Positions 1 through 7,811 of a stretch of 64,000 bases of DNA are shown piece after piece; within the stretch, counting starts at the first letter, position 1, and every line of letters starts with the position of its first letter. The position numbers and the translations under genes are program-made. This DNA comes from Leucobacter sp. PH1c. GTDB taxonomy: Bacteria > Actinomycetota > Actinomycetes > Actinomycetales > Microbacteriaceae. The stretch covers positions 1 to 64,000 of the forward strand of contig NZ_AYMV01000015.1 in assembly GCF_000633415.1 (NCBI RefSeq), read 5' to 3'. The notes under the pieces were generated by a model, which was not told the DNA's origin, made no database searches, and was given only the letters and a program-made list of their open reading frames with translations.

Positions 1-3
1 GAT

Positions 4-21
4 CGCACTCGCCTGAGTGCG
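4..21 (-). terminator. Hairpin downstream of the DAACS symporter gene
   Basis: A 7-bp perfect stem (CGCACTC/GAGTGCG) with a 4-nt loop lies 13 nt beyond the stop codon of the minus-strand symporter. There is no clear U tract, so it may act as a 3'-end stabiliser or a weak terminator. Confidence 0.45.
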
Positions 22-34
22 TTGGGGCGGGGTG

Positions 35-1441
35 CTACGCGGGCTGCTCCGCGCGGGGCGCGGGCGGGGCGGAGTCCACATCCTCGTTATCGAAGGCCTG
101 GCCGCGGCGCGGCGCGTTGTAGAGCTCCTCGTCGAGGATGCCCTCGCGCTTCGACACGATCGCTGGGACGAGCGCCTGGCCTGCCACGTTCACCGCGGTG
201 CGGCCCATGTCGATGATCGGATCGACGGCGAGCAGCAGGCCGACGCCCTCGAGGGGCAGGCCGAGCGTCGAGAGCGTGAGCGTGAGCATCACGGTCGCGC
301 CCGTCGTGCCGGCCGTCGCGGCCGAGCCGACCACCGAGACGAGCACGATGAGCAGGTACTGCACGAGCGTCAGGTCGATCCCGAAGAACTGCGCGATGAA
401 GATCGCCGCCACCGCCGGGTAGATCGCGGCGCAGCCGTCCATCTTGGTCGTCGCGCCGAGCGGCACCGCGAAGGAGGCGTAGCCGCGCGGCACGCCGAGG
501 TTCCGCTCGGTGACGCGCTGAGTGAGCGGGAGCGTGCCGATCGACGAGCGGCTCACGAAGCCGAGCTGCACGGCGGGCCACACGCCCGAGAAGTACTGCT
601 TCACGGACAAGCCGTGCGCGCGGACGAGGATCGGGTAGACCACGAACAGTACGATCGCGAGGCCGAGGTAGAGCACCCCGACGAAGGCGGTGAGCGAGCC
701 CATCTTGCTCCAGCCGTACTCGGCGACGGCGTTGCCGATGAGGCCGATCGTGCCGAGCGGCGCGATCCGGATGATCCACCACAGCACCTTCTGGATGATC
801 GCGAGGGCCGACTCGGTGAGCGTGATGAACGGCTCGGCCTTCTCGCCGATCTTGAGCGCGGCGATACCGACCGCGACCGAGACGACGATCACCTGGAGCA
901 CGTTGAAGCTCGGGCTCGCGCTCAGGGCGCCGGTCTCGAGATCGGCGGATCCGCCGACCGTGAGGCCGAGGAAGTTGCCCGGCACGAGGCCCGTGAGGAA
1001 GTTCCACCAGGTGCCCACGGTGTACGGGTCGCCCGTCGCGAGCTCCGTCTGCGAGGCCACCGCGCCCGGGCGCAGGACGACGCCGAGCACGATTCCGATC
1101 GTGACCGCGATGAGCGCCGTGATCGCGAACCAGAGGAGCGTCTGGCCGGCGAGGCGGGCGGCGTTCGTGACCTTGCGGAGGCCCACGATGCTCGACACGA
1201 TCGCGGTGAAGATGAGGGGCACCACGGCGGCGCGCAGCAGCGAGACGTAGCTGCCGCCGATCGTCGCGAGGGTGGCGTGCAGGCCGTTCGGGTTGTCCTC
1301 CGCGTCGGGGCCGATCGACATCGCGATGCCGCCGAGCACGAGGCCCAGCACCAGCGCGGCGAGGATCTGCCAGCCGAACGAGGTCATCCAGCGGGGGAGC
1401 CTGCGGCGGGTCGGGGGAGCGGATACTGCGGGAGAAGCCAT
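35..1441 (-). CDS. Dicarboxylate/amino acid:cation symporter (DAACS family)
   Basis: Secondary transporter of 468 aa expected in the inner membrane, coupling uptake of a dicarboxylate or acidic or neutral amino acid to Na+ or H+. Family landmarks are visible: a serine-rich hairpin SRSSIGTLP at about 298-305, GATTKMDG at 329-336 (family form GATINMDG) and DMGRTAVNVAG at 411-421 in the last helix. About eight hydrophobic segments plus two re-entrant regions fit the fold. The Asn of GATINMDG, which helps coordinate cation in well-studied members, is Lys here, so the usual cation coupling may differ. The substrate cannot be told from sequence. The ATG at 1441 is preceded by AAAGGA. The gene stands alone, divergent from yajQ. 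Confidence 0.88.
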   Translation of the reverse strand: MASPAVSAPPTRRRLPRWMTSFGWQILAALVLGLVLGGIAMSIGPDAEDNPNGLHATLATIGGSYVSLLRAAVVPLIFTAIVSSIVGLRKVTNAARLAGQTLLWFAITALIAVTIGIVLGVVLRPGAVASQTELATGDPYTVGTWWNFLTGLVPGNFLGLTVGGSADLETGALSASPSFNVLQVIVVSVAVGIAALKIGEKAEPFITLTESALAIIQKVLWWIIRIAPLGTIGLIGNAVAEYGWSKMGSLTAFVGVLYLGLAIVLFVVYPILVRAHGLSVKQYFSGVWPAVQLGFVSRSSIGTLPLTQRVTERNLGVPRGYASFAVPLGATTKMDGCAAIYPAVAAIFIAQFFGIDLTLVQYLLIVLVSVVGSAATAGTTGATVMLTLTLSTLGLPLEGVGLLLAVDPIIDMGRTAVNVAGQALVPAIVSKREGILDEELYNAPRRGQAFDNEDVDSAPPAPRAEQPA

Positions 1442-1560
1442 GAGTGGGGGAGTCCTTTACGTGCGACAGCGGCGCGAACGCGCCTGGCCAACGGAGAGTG
1501 TAGCAATACATTCGCTTCGGTTATTCCAGCTATTGCAAACTGTTTCCCCGGCGGCCCCAC

Positions 1561-1566
1561 TAGGCT
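1561..1566 (+). promoter_or_regulatory. -10 box (TAGGCT) of a leaderless yajQ transcript
   Basis: TAGGCT fits TANNNT and ends 6 nt before the ATG at 1573. Transcription would therefore begin at or next to the start codon. No Shine-Dalgarno sequence is present. Confidence 0.65.
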
Positions 1567-1572
1567 GGGGGT

Positions 1573-2061
1573 ATGGCTGATTCTTCGTTTGACGTGGTGA
1601 GCAAGATCGACTCCATGGAGGTCGAGAACGCGGTGAACCAGGCCCGCAAGGAAGTCGAGCAGCGCTACGACTTCAAGGGCGTGGGTGCCGACGTGACCCT
1701 GTCCGGTGAGACGATCCTGATCAAGGCGAACACCGAGGAGCGCGCACTCGCCGTGCTCGATGTGCTCCAGTCCAAGTTCATCAAGCGCTCGCTGTCGCTC
1801 AAGGCGCTCGACACCGGCGAGCCCTTCGCGAGCGGCAAGGAGTACCGCATCGAGTCGAAGCTCAAGGAGGGCATCGACCAGCCCACCGCGAAGAAGCTCA
1901 ACAAGCTCATCCGCGACGAGGCGCCGAAGAGCGTGAAGTCGCAGATCCAGGGCGACGAGCTCCGCGTCTCCTCGAAGAGCCGCGATGATCTCCAGGCGAC
2001 GATGGCGCTGCTCAAGGGCGCCGACGTCGAGGTCGCGCTGCAGTTCGTCAACTTCCGCTAG
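1573..2061 (+). CDS. yajQ: YajQ family nucleotide-binding protein
   Basis: Cytoplasmic protein of 162 aa, the usual family length, built from two ferredoxin-like halves. The typical opening FDVVSKIDSMEVENAVNQ and the RYDFKG segment near residues 30-38 are present, as are the SKLKEGIDQP and KKLNKLIRDE stretches. YajQ proteins bind nucleotides; some bind cyclic di-GMP and act with transcription factors, others have been linked to tRNA or GTP binding. The role in actinobacteria is not settled. The ATG at 1573 has no Shine-Dalgarno sequence but sits right behind a -10 box, so translation is probably leaderless. A strong hairpin closes the unit. Confidence 0.92.
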   Translation: MADSSFDVVSKIDSMEVENAVNQARKEVEQRYDFKGVGADVTLSGETILIKANTEERALAVLDVLQSKFIKRSLSLKALDTGEPFASGKEYRIESKLKEGIDQPTAKKLNKLIRDEAPKSVKSQIQGDELRVSSKSRDDLQATMALLKGADVEVALQFVNFR

Positions 2062-2070
2062 GCGGATGAT

Positions 2071-2099
2071 GCCGGGCGTCGCGGTCCGCGACGCCCGGC
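2071..2099 (+). terminator. Hairpin terminator after yajQ
   Basis: A perfect 13-bp GC-rich stem (2071-2083 with 2087-2099) around a 3-nt loop, 9 nt after the yajQ stop. No U tract follows, as is common for actinobacterial terminators. Confidence 0.6.
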
Positions 2100-2122
2100 G
2101 GCCCAGGCCGATTGGGGGAGCC

Positions 2123-2899
2123 ATGCAGTTCGGGATCACGCGGCACGCCGCATCGTTCGGGATCGCCCCGCGCATCGCGCGCCGGGCCTCGGCGTTCGCG
2201 GCGGCGACGCTCCTTCTCGCGAGCGCGGGGCTGCTCGCGGGCTGCGCCCCCGAACCCGAGGCGAAGCCCACGCCCCCGACACAGACGAGCACCCCCAAGC
2301 CGAGCCCCGAGCCGGAGCCGACGACCCCGGAGGAGCCGGAGGAGGCGCCCTGGACGCGCTTCACGGATGCTCGGTTCCCGCAGAGCTTCGAGCTGCCCCC
2401 CGGGTGGAGCGCCGTCGAGCTCGGTGGGGACGCCGATCAGGGAATCTTCCAGTTCAGCATCGTCGACGCCCAGGGGGCTGAGCAGCTGTTCTTCGCGACC
2501 CGCATGACGGGGCTCGGCGGCGCCTGCGGCACGCTCCCGCAGCTCGAGCTCGTCGAGCTCGACAGCGTTCCCGTCGAGCTGCCCGGCTACGTCGCCGCAC
2601 CCGACGGGGTCACGCAGCTCGTCGCGCCCCGCGTCGTCTTCCGCGCCGGGCAGGTGGCGGAGGGCGTCATCACGAGCCTCGCGCTCGCCGACGACGTGCC
2701 CGTCAACTCGTGCATGTTCTACAACCTGCTGCACACGCCCGAGGGGCTCGGCGTCTTCGCGGATCGCGGACAGGTCGACACGTACGACCCCGCGTCGCAG
2801 CGGCTCTTCGCGTCCATGGACGAGGCGCGCGCCTTCACGGAGACCGCGGAGTACGCGCAGCTCGTGCGGATCCTGAGCTCGCTGCACCTCGCCGGGTAG
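2123..2899 (+). CDS. Predicted lipoprotein of unknown function
   Basis: Protein of 258 aa. An arginine-containing N-terminus, a hydrophobic stretch and a lipobox ending SAGLLAGC predict a type II signal peptide and a lipid-anchored extracellular protein. A Pro/Thr/Glu/Lys-rich spacer of about 40 residues follows, then a globular domain of about 190 residues with a few Cys and no motif I recognise. It recalls actinobacterial lipoproteins of the PsbP/DUF1795 type in its FELPPGWSAVELGGD segment, but I do not claim that family. The ATG at 2123 is chosen over upstream in-frame starts because GGGGGAG stands just before it and the signal peptide begins there. Confidence 0.8.
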   Translation: MQFGITRHAASFGIAPRIARRASAFAAATLLLASAGLLAGCAPEPEAKPTPPTQTSTPKPSPEPEPTTPEEPEEAPWTRFTDARFPQSFELPPGWSAVELGGDADQGIFQFSIVDAQGAEQLFFATRMTGLGGACGTLPQLELVELDSVPVELPGYVAAPDGVTQLVAPRVVFRAGQVAEGVITSLALADDVPVNSCMFYNLLHTPEGLGVFADRGQVDTYDPASQRLFASMDEARAFTETAEYAQLVRILSSLHLAG

Positions 2900-2929
2900 A
2901 CGCGCGGCCGGGGCGGCCGGGCCCGCGGC

Positions 2930-2935
2930 TACACT
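2930..2935 (+). promoter_or_regulatory. -10 box (TACACT), leaderless DUF3151 gene
   Basis: TACACT ends exactly 6 nt before the ATG at 2942, the same geometry as yajQ. It implies a leaderless mRNA. Confidence 0.65.
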
Positions 2936-2941
2936 GGCGAC

Positions 2942-3349
2942 ATGATCGGTGAGAACCTCCTCGGACCTGAACCCACGCGCCTCGCGCCCGATGCCGCGGC
3001 GGACGCGCTCGCCGCGGGCGCCGAGCCCGAGCAGGTCGTGCGCGCGCACCCCGAGTCGCCGCTCGCCTGGGCCGTGCTCGCCGACGCTGCCGCGGCGGAG
3101 GGGCGCGAGATCGAGGCGTACGCTTTCGCGCGCGTGGGCTACCACCGCGGCCTCGACGCGCTCCGCAAGTCGGGGTGGCGCGGCGCCGGTCCCGTGCCCT
3201 GGTCGCACGAGGCCAACCGCGGCGTGCTGCGGGCGCTCTACGCGCTGCGCCGGGGTGCTGCGGCGATCGGCGAGGATGCCGAGGTGGCTCGGCTCACCGA
3301 GTTCCTCGACGGCGCGGACCCGGACGCGATCGCGGCGATCGAGGGCTGA
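2942..3349 (+). CDS. DUF3151 family protein
   Basis: Cytoplasmic protein of 135 aa, matching the short actinobacterial family DUF3151 in length and pattern: an N-terminal NLLG-P-PT-L region, a central ESPLAWAVLADAAA helix, the AYAFARVGYHRGLDALR segment and the W-G-PVPWSHE-N-G stretch. It is all-helical, with a TPR-like feel in the middle. The function is unknown in the family; conservation across actinobacteria suggests a housekeeping role. It is monocistronic, leaderless and convergent with the POT transporter. Confidence 0.85.
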   Translation: MIGENLLGPEPTRLAPDAAADALAAGAEPEQVVRAHPESPLAWAVLADAAAAEGREIEAYAFARVGYHRGLDALRKSGWRGAGPVPWSHEANRGVLRALYALRRGAAAIGEDAEVARLTEFLDGADPDAIAAIEG

Positions 3350-3370
3350 TCGCGGGGGCGCGATCCGGCG

Positions 3371-4846
3371 CTACCGCACCCCCTCCATGAGGCGGAGGAT
3401 CGGCTTCCGCGCGAGAAACAGCGCGGCGGCCACGACGATCGATGCGCCGCCGATCGTGAGGAAGTACGGCACCTCATCGCTCGGGTCGTAGAACGCGGAG
3501 AGCGAGCCCGATGCTGCCGAGCCGAGCGAGATCGACAGGAAGAACAGCGCCACCATCTGGGAGTGGAAGGCGCGGGGCGCGAGCTTCGTCGCGAGGGACT
3601 GGCCGACCGGAGACAGGCACAGCTCCGCGATCGTGAAGAGCAGCAGGATCCCCGCGAACGCGATGAGCGGGATCGTGCCGTTCGCGCTCCCCGCGAGCGG
3701 GATGAAGCACAGGAACGCGAGGCCCATGATGCCGGCGCCGAGCGAGAACTTCACCGGCGTGCTCGGCTGGCGGTCGCCGAGCTTCACCCACATCGCGGCG
3801 AAGACGCCCGCGAGCACGATGATGAAGACCGGGTTGATCGACTGCACCATGCTCGGCGGCAGCTCCCAGCCGAAGACGGTGCGGTTGAGCCGCTGATCCG
3901 CGTAGATCGCGAGCACGGTGAACTGCTGCTGGAACAGGGTCCAGAACACCGCCGAGGCGAAGAACAGCGGAATGAACGACGTGACCTGCCGCCGCTCCAC
4001 CCGCGAGATCGAACGGCTCGAGAGGATCACGATGAACAGCGTGATCACCGCGATGACGATGAGCACCACGACGATGTCGGAGAGGTTCTCCGCCGTGACC
4101 CAGCCGGCGAGCACCGTCGCGGCGATCACGACGAGCGCCGCGCCGAAGATGAGGAGCCAGCGGGTGCGCTCGCGGGGCGAGAGCGGGTTCGCCGGGGCCG
4201 AGCTCGCCTCGCTCCGGGTGTGGCGCCGCAGCGCGACGTACTGGATGAGGCCGGCGGCCATGCCGATGGCGGCCAGTCCGAAGCCCCAGTGGAAGCCCTG
4301 CCAGCCCCAGAGCGCGCTCGTGGCGAGCGGGCCGAGCAGGCCGCCGATGTTGACGCCCATGTAGTAGATCGAGAACGCGGCGTCGCGGCGCTGGTCGGTC
4401 TTCTCGTACAGGTCGCCGAGCACGGTCGAGGTCGTGGTCTTCAGCGACCCCGATCCGAGCGCGACGCACACGAGGCCAACGGCGAGACCCGTGACGCCCG
4501 GCAGCAGCGCCAGCGCGATGTGCCCGGCCATGATGAGGCAGGCCGCGGCGAGCAGCGTGCGCTCAGCGCCGAGCACGCGGTCGGCCACCCAGCCGCCGAG
4601 CACTGCGGAGAGGTAGACGAGCCCGCCGTACGCGCCGACGATCGAGGTGGCCGCGGTCTGCGAGAGGCCGAGGCCGCCGTCGGTGACGGAGTAGTACAGG
4701 TAGTAGGCGAGGAGCGCCTGCATGCCGTAGAAGCTGAAGCGCTCCCACATCTCGACGCCGGCGAGGTTCGCGAGCCCCCACGGGTGGCCGAAGAAGCCGC
4801 GTGACCGGGGTCGTTCGGCGGACGTGGAGGCGTGGTGAGTAGGCAT
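3371..4846 (-). CDS. POT/PTR family peptide:proton symporter
   Basis: Twelve-helix-type MFS transporter of 491 aa that should import di- and tripeptides with protons. The POT signature E-x-x-E-R-F-x-x-Y is present as EMWERFSFY at about 32-40. The segment YYMGVNIGGLLGPL and the family GWQGFHWGFG region are also present. A longer loop (RSEASSAPANPLSPRERTR) sits between helices 6 and 7. The ATG at 4846 has GAAGGGA upstream. The gene is transcribed alone. With the Dpp/Opp-type importer at 33.7-39.1 kb it gives the cell two peptide uptake routes. Confidence 0.88.
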   Translation of the reverse strand: MPTHHASTSAERPRSRGFFGHPWGLANLAGVEMWERFSFYGMQALLAYYLYYSVTDGGLGLSQTAATSIVGAYGGLVYLSAVLGGWVADRVLGAERTLLAAACLIMAGHIALALLPGVTGLAVGLVCVALGSGSLKTTTSTVLGDLYEKTDQRRDAAFSIYYMGVNIGGLLGPLATSALWGWQGFHWGFGLAAIGMAAGLIQYVALRRHTRSEASSAPANPLSPRERTRWLLIFGAALVVIAATVLAGWVTAENLSDIVVVLIVIAVITLFIVILSSRSISRVERRQVTSFIPLFFASAVFWTLFQQQFTVLAIYADQRLNRTVFGWELPPSMVQSINPVFIIVLAGVFAAMWVKLGDRQPSTPVKFSLGAGIMGLAFLCFIPLAGSANGTIPLIAFAGILLLFTIAELCLSPVGQSLATKLAPRAFHSQMVALFFLSISLGSAASGSLSAFYDPSDEVPYFLTIGGASIVVAAALFLARKPILRLMEGVR

Positions 4847-4871
4847 GTGTCCCTTCAGGGGACGGCCCCCT

Positions 4872-5888
4872 TCACGCTCCAGGGTACTCGCGCACCGGTG
4901 GGCGGCGCAGGCGGGCGTCGATGTCGCGCAGCGCGGGCTCGAGCTCCGGCCAGGCGAACGTGTAGCCGGCCTCGAGGAGCGCGGCGGGCGGCGCCCACCG
5001 GCTCTTCAGCACCATCTCCGTCTCCGTGCGCAGTGCCCACGTCGCCGGCTCGAGCATCCAGCGGAACGCGGGCAGGCCGAGCGGGACCCCGACCGTGCGC
5101 CGCAGGGTGCGCATGAGCGTGCGGTTGTCGCTCACGCCCGGCGCGGCGACGTTGAGGGGCCCGCTCAGCTGGGGCGAGGCGAGCGCGAAGCGCACGACCC
5201 CCACGAAGTCGTCGATGTGCACCCAGGTGAAGCGCTGCCTGCCGTGGGTGCGGCGCCAGTTCGGCCGCTCGGCGGACGTCGGCTGCTCGCCGATGCCGCG
5301 GTACCGCCGGTGCCCCCACCAGGGGCCGTCGATCTGCGTTCCGCCGATGCCCCAGCGGGCGAGGCGGAAGAGCAGCCGCGTCGCCGGGCCGTTGCCGAGC
5401 ACGATCGAGGTGCGGAGGGCGACCCGGCGTGTCTCCGGCAGCTCCGCGGCGAAGAACGCCCGCTCCCACGAGCGCGCGACGTCCACGGAGAACCCCGTGC
5501 CGAGCTCGCCCCCTGCCTCGGTCTGCGGTCGGTCCATCGCGTGCCGATAGATCGTGGTGGTGCTCGCGTTGAGCCAGACCCTCGGGGGCCGCGTGCTCGC
5601 CGCGATGGCGTCGGACAGCGCCCGGGTGGTGTCGAGGCGCGAGCGGAGGATCTCGTCGCGGTTCGCGTCCGTGTACCGGCAGTCGACACTCTTTCCGGCC
5701 AGGCCGATCACGGCGTCGGCGCCGTCGACGAGTGCAAGGATCCCCACCGGATCGTCCCAGGCGGCGTCGGCGCCCGCGCGGCCGATCGTTGCGACCTCCC
5801 AGCCGTCCGCCGCGAGCTCCGCCGCGAGCCGGGTGCCGAGGAAGCCGGACGCGCCGCCGATCACGAGTCTGCGCGGTGAGTGTGGCAT
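4872..5888 (-). CDS. TIGR01777 family NAD(P)-binding epimerase-like protein
   Basis: Extended SDR-fold protein of 338 aa. The N-terminus has a Rossmann motif [12 protein letters not shown]. Further family marks are the [14 protein letters not shown] region, [11 protein letters not shown] and a C-terminal DUF1731-like segment around [16 protein letters not shown]. The family has no settled function and is often called a nucleoside-diphosphate sugar epimerase by fold only. The catalytic Tyr-x3-Lys of classical SDRs is not obvious, since the family replaces it. The start at 5888 is chosen because GGGAGGAG lies 4 nt upstream; an in-frame ATG at 5960 has no such site. Confidence 0.8.
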   Translation of the reverse strand: MPHSPRRLVIGGASGFLGTRLAAELAADGWEVATIGRAGADAAWDDPVGILALVDGADAVIGLAGKSVDCRYTDANRDEILRSRLDTTRALSDAIAASTRPPRVWLNASTTTIYRHAMDRPQTEAGGELGTGFSVDVARSWERAFFAAELPETRRVALRTSIVLGNGPATRLLFRLARWGIGGTQIDGPWWGHRRYRGIGEQPTSAERPNWRRTHGRQRFTWVHIDDFVGVVRFALASPQLSGPLNVAAPGVSDNRTLMRTLRRTVGVPLGLPAFRWMLEPATWALRTETEMVLKSRWAPPAALLEAGYTFAWPELEPALRDIDARLRRPPVREYPGA

Positions 5889-6044
5889 GACGCTCCTCCC
5901 GGGCCGCGGTGCGGCCGCTCCGCTCAGCCTAGCCGGGGTCGTGCCGGAACGGGGCCGCACCCGATTGCGGGCGCCGGCTCACGCAAAATCCCTGATCCAC
6001 TGCCGGAAAGGCCGGATCCGGGTGAGCTCGTCCGGGGCTCCGGG

Positions 6045-6050
6045 TAGACT
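6045..6050 (+). promoter_or_regulatory. -10 box (TAGACT) of the purA promoter
   Basis: TAGACT lies 37 nt before the purA ATG. A weak -35 candidate (GTGAGC, 6022-6027) sits 17 nt upstream. The transcript would have a short leader containing GAAGGAAGGGG. Confidence 0.5.
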
Positions 6051-6087
6051 GGGTCGGTATCTGCCTAGTGCGAAGGAAGGGGCTGAA

Positions 6088-7386
6088 ATGCCCGCAGTGC
6101 TCATCACCGGTGCCCAGTGGGGCGATGAGGGCAAGGGGCGCGCGACCGATCTGCTCGGAAGCCGCGTCGACTACGTCGTCAAGTTCAACGGCGGCAACAA
6201 CGCCGGTCACACTGTCGTGATCGGAGACCAGAAGTACGCCCTGCACCTGCTCCCGTCGGGCATCCTCACGCCGGGCGTCGTGCCGGTCATCGCGAACGGC
6301 GTGGTCGTCGACCTCGCCGTGCTGAAGCTCGAGCTCGACGCGCTCAAGGAGCGCGGTGTCGACGTCTCGAAGCTGAAGGTGAGCGCCAACGCGCACGTCA
6401 TCACCGAGTACCACCGCACGCTCGACAAGGTCACCGAGCGCTTCCTCGGCAAGCGCCAGATCGGCACGACGGGGCGCGGCATCGGCCCCGCCTACGCCGA
6501 CAAGATCAACCGCGTCGGCATCCGCATCCAGGACATCTTCGACGAGGGCATCCTGCGCCAGAAGGTGGAGGCAGCGCTCGAGTTCAAGAACCAGGTGCTC
6601 GTCAAGATCTACAACCGTCGCGCGATCAACGCCGACGAGGTCGTCGCCGACCTCTTGAGCTACCGCGAGCTGCTCGAGCCGATGGTGTGCGACACCGGGC
6701 TGCTGCTCCACAACGCGCTCGCCGAGGACAAGACGGTGCTCTACGAGGCCGGCCAGGCGACGATGCTCGACATCGATCACGGCACCTACCCGTTCGTCAC
6801 GAGCTCGAACGCCACCTCGGGCGGCGCGGCCACCGGCTCCGGGGTGCCCCCGCACAAGATCGACCGCATCATCGCGGTCATCAAGGCGTACACCACGCGC
6901 GTGGGCTCGGGCCCGTTCCCGACGGAGCTGTTCGACGAGATGGGCGAGTTCCTCCAGACCAAGGGGGGCGAGTTCGGCGTCACCACCGGTCGCGCCCGCC
7001 GCTGCGGCTGGTACGACGCTCCCATGGCCCGCTACGCGGCGCGCATCAACGGGGTCACCGACTTCGTGCTCACGAAGCTCGATGTGCTCTCGGGGCTCAA
7101 GACCATCCCCGTCTGCGTCGCCTACGACGTGAACGGCGTGCGCCACGACGAGATGCCGGTCAACCAGTCCGACTTCCACCACGCCGTGCCGGTGTACCAG
7201 GAGTTCCCGGGCTGGGACGAGGACATCACGGGCTGCCGCAGCTTCGACGAACTGCCGAAGAACGCGCAGGACTACATCGTCGCCCTCGAAGCGATGAGCG
7301 GTGCGCGCTTCTCCGCGGTCGGCGTCGGCCCGGAGCGCGAGCAGGTCGTCGAGCTGCACGATCTCCTGGATTCGGCCGCGGAATGA
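6088..7386 (+). CDS. purA: Adenylosuccinate synthase
   Basis: Enzyme of 432 aa that joins IMP and aspartate using GTP to make adenylosuccinate, the committed step to AMP. Visible motifs are the P-loop GDEGKG (about 12-17), GGNNAGHT, the IMP-loop [28 protein letters not shown] and [14 protein letters not shown] near the C-terminal half. Length and motif order match bacterial PurA. The ATG at 6088 is preceded by GAAGGAAGGGG. The stop overlaps the start of the chorismate mutase gene (ATGA), so the two are translationally coupled. Confidence 0.97.
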   Translation: MPAVLITGAQWGDEGKGRATDLLGSRVDYVVKFNGGNNAGHTVVIGDQKYALHLLPSGILTPGVVPVIANGVVVDLAVLKLELDALKERGVDVSKLKVSANAHVITEYHRTLDKVTERFLGKRQIGTTGRGIGPAYADKINRVGIRIQDIFDEGILRQKVEAALEFKNQVLVKIYNRRAINADEVVADLLSYRELLEPMVCDTGLLLHNALAEDKTVLYEAGQATMLDIDHGTYPFVTSSNATSGGAATGSGVPPHKIDRIIAVIKAYTTRVGSGPFPTELFDEMGEFLQTKGGEFGVTTGRARRCGWYDAPMARYAARINGVTDFVLTKLDVLSGLKTIPVCVAYDVNGVRHDEMPVNQSDFHHAVPVYQEFPGWDEDITGCRSFDELPKNAQDYIVALEAMSGARFSAVGVGPEREQVVELHDLLDSAAE

Positions 7387-7679
7387 GCGAGCCCACTCCC
7401 GTCGAGCGGCTCGACCGCCTGCGCTCCAGCATCGACAACATCGATGCGGCGCTCGTGCACATGCTCGCCGAGCGCTTCCGCTGCACGCAGGAGGTGGGCC
7501 TCCTGAAGGCCGAGAACGAGATGCCCGCGTCCGATCCGTCGCGCGAGGCCCGGCAGATCGCCCGCCTGCGCAGCCTGGCAGAGGACGCGCACCTCGATCC
7601 CGAGTTCGCGGAGAAGTGGTTCAACTTCGTCGTCGCCGAGGTGATCCAGCACCACACGCAGATCGCCTCCGAGCGCTGA
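7383..7679 (+). CDS. Chorismate mutase, AroQ type
   Basis: Small all-helical protein of 98 aa. The CM type II pattern is visible: R-x-x-I-D-x-I-D near the N-terminus, an RF-x-T-x-EVG-LKA helix (R and K expected to bind chorismate), an [10 protein letters not shown] helix and a closing helix with the E-x-IQHH stretch. It should convert chorismate to prephenate for Phe and Tyr synthesis; small actinobacterial copies often depend on a DAHP synthase partner for full activity. It overlaps purA by 4 nt and is followed by a strong terminator. Confidence 0.88.
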   Translation: MSEPTPVERLDRLRSSIDNIDAALVHMLAERFRCTQEVGLLKAENEMPASDPSREARQIARLRSLAEDAHLDPEFAEKWFNFVVAEVIQHHTQIASER

Positions 7680-7708
7680 CGCGCGGGGCTCGATCCCGCT
7701 CGGAGCGC

Positions 7709-7748
7709 GCAGCGCCCACCCGCGATCGGGTGGGCGCTGCCGCGTTTT
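7709..7748 (+). terminator. Intrinsic terminator after purA-chorismate mutase
   Basis: A perfect 13-bp stem (7709-7721 with 7728-7740), a 6-nt loop and a following TTTT run make this a classical rho-independent terminator. Confidence 0.85.
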
Positions 7749-7799
7749 CCCCTGAGTGAGGCATGCCTGTGCTGTGCTGCGAGAATGCCTCTCCTCGGA

Positions 7800-7805
7800 G
7801 ACAAT
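7800..7805 (+). promoter_or_regulatory. -10 box (GACAAT), leaderless P-type ATPase gene
   Basis: GACAAT ends 6 nt before the ATG at 7812. The spacing equals the other leaderless genes here and favours 7812 over the in-frame ATG at 7785. Confidence 0.5.
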
Positions 7806-7811
7806 AGGGGC

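Noticed and set aside
17-1600. Long open frame antisense to the symporter gene
   Set aside because: Composition is Arg/His/Glu-rich without any domain; in high-GC DNA such frames arise opposite real genes. The same applies to most long antisense frames in the window.
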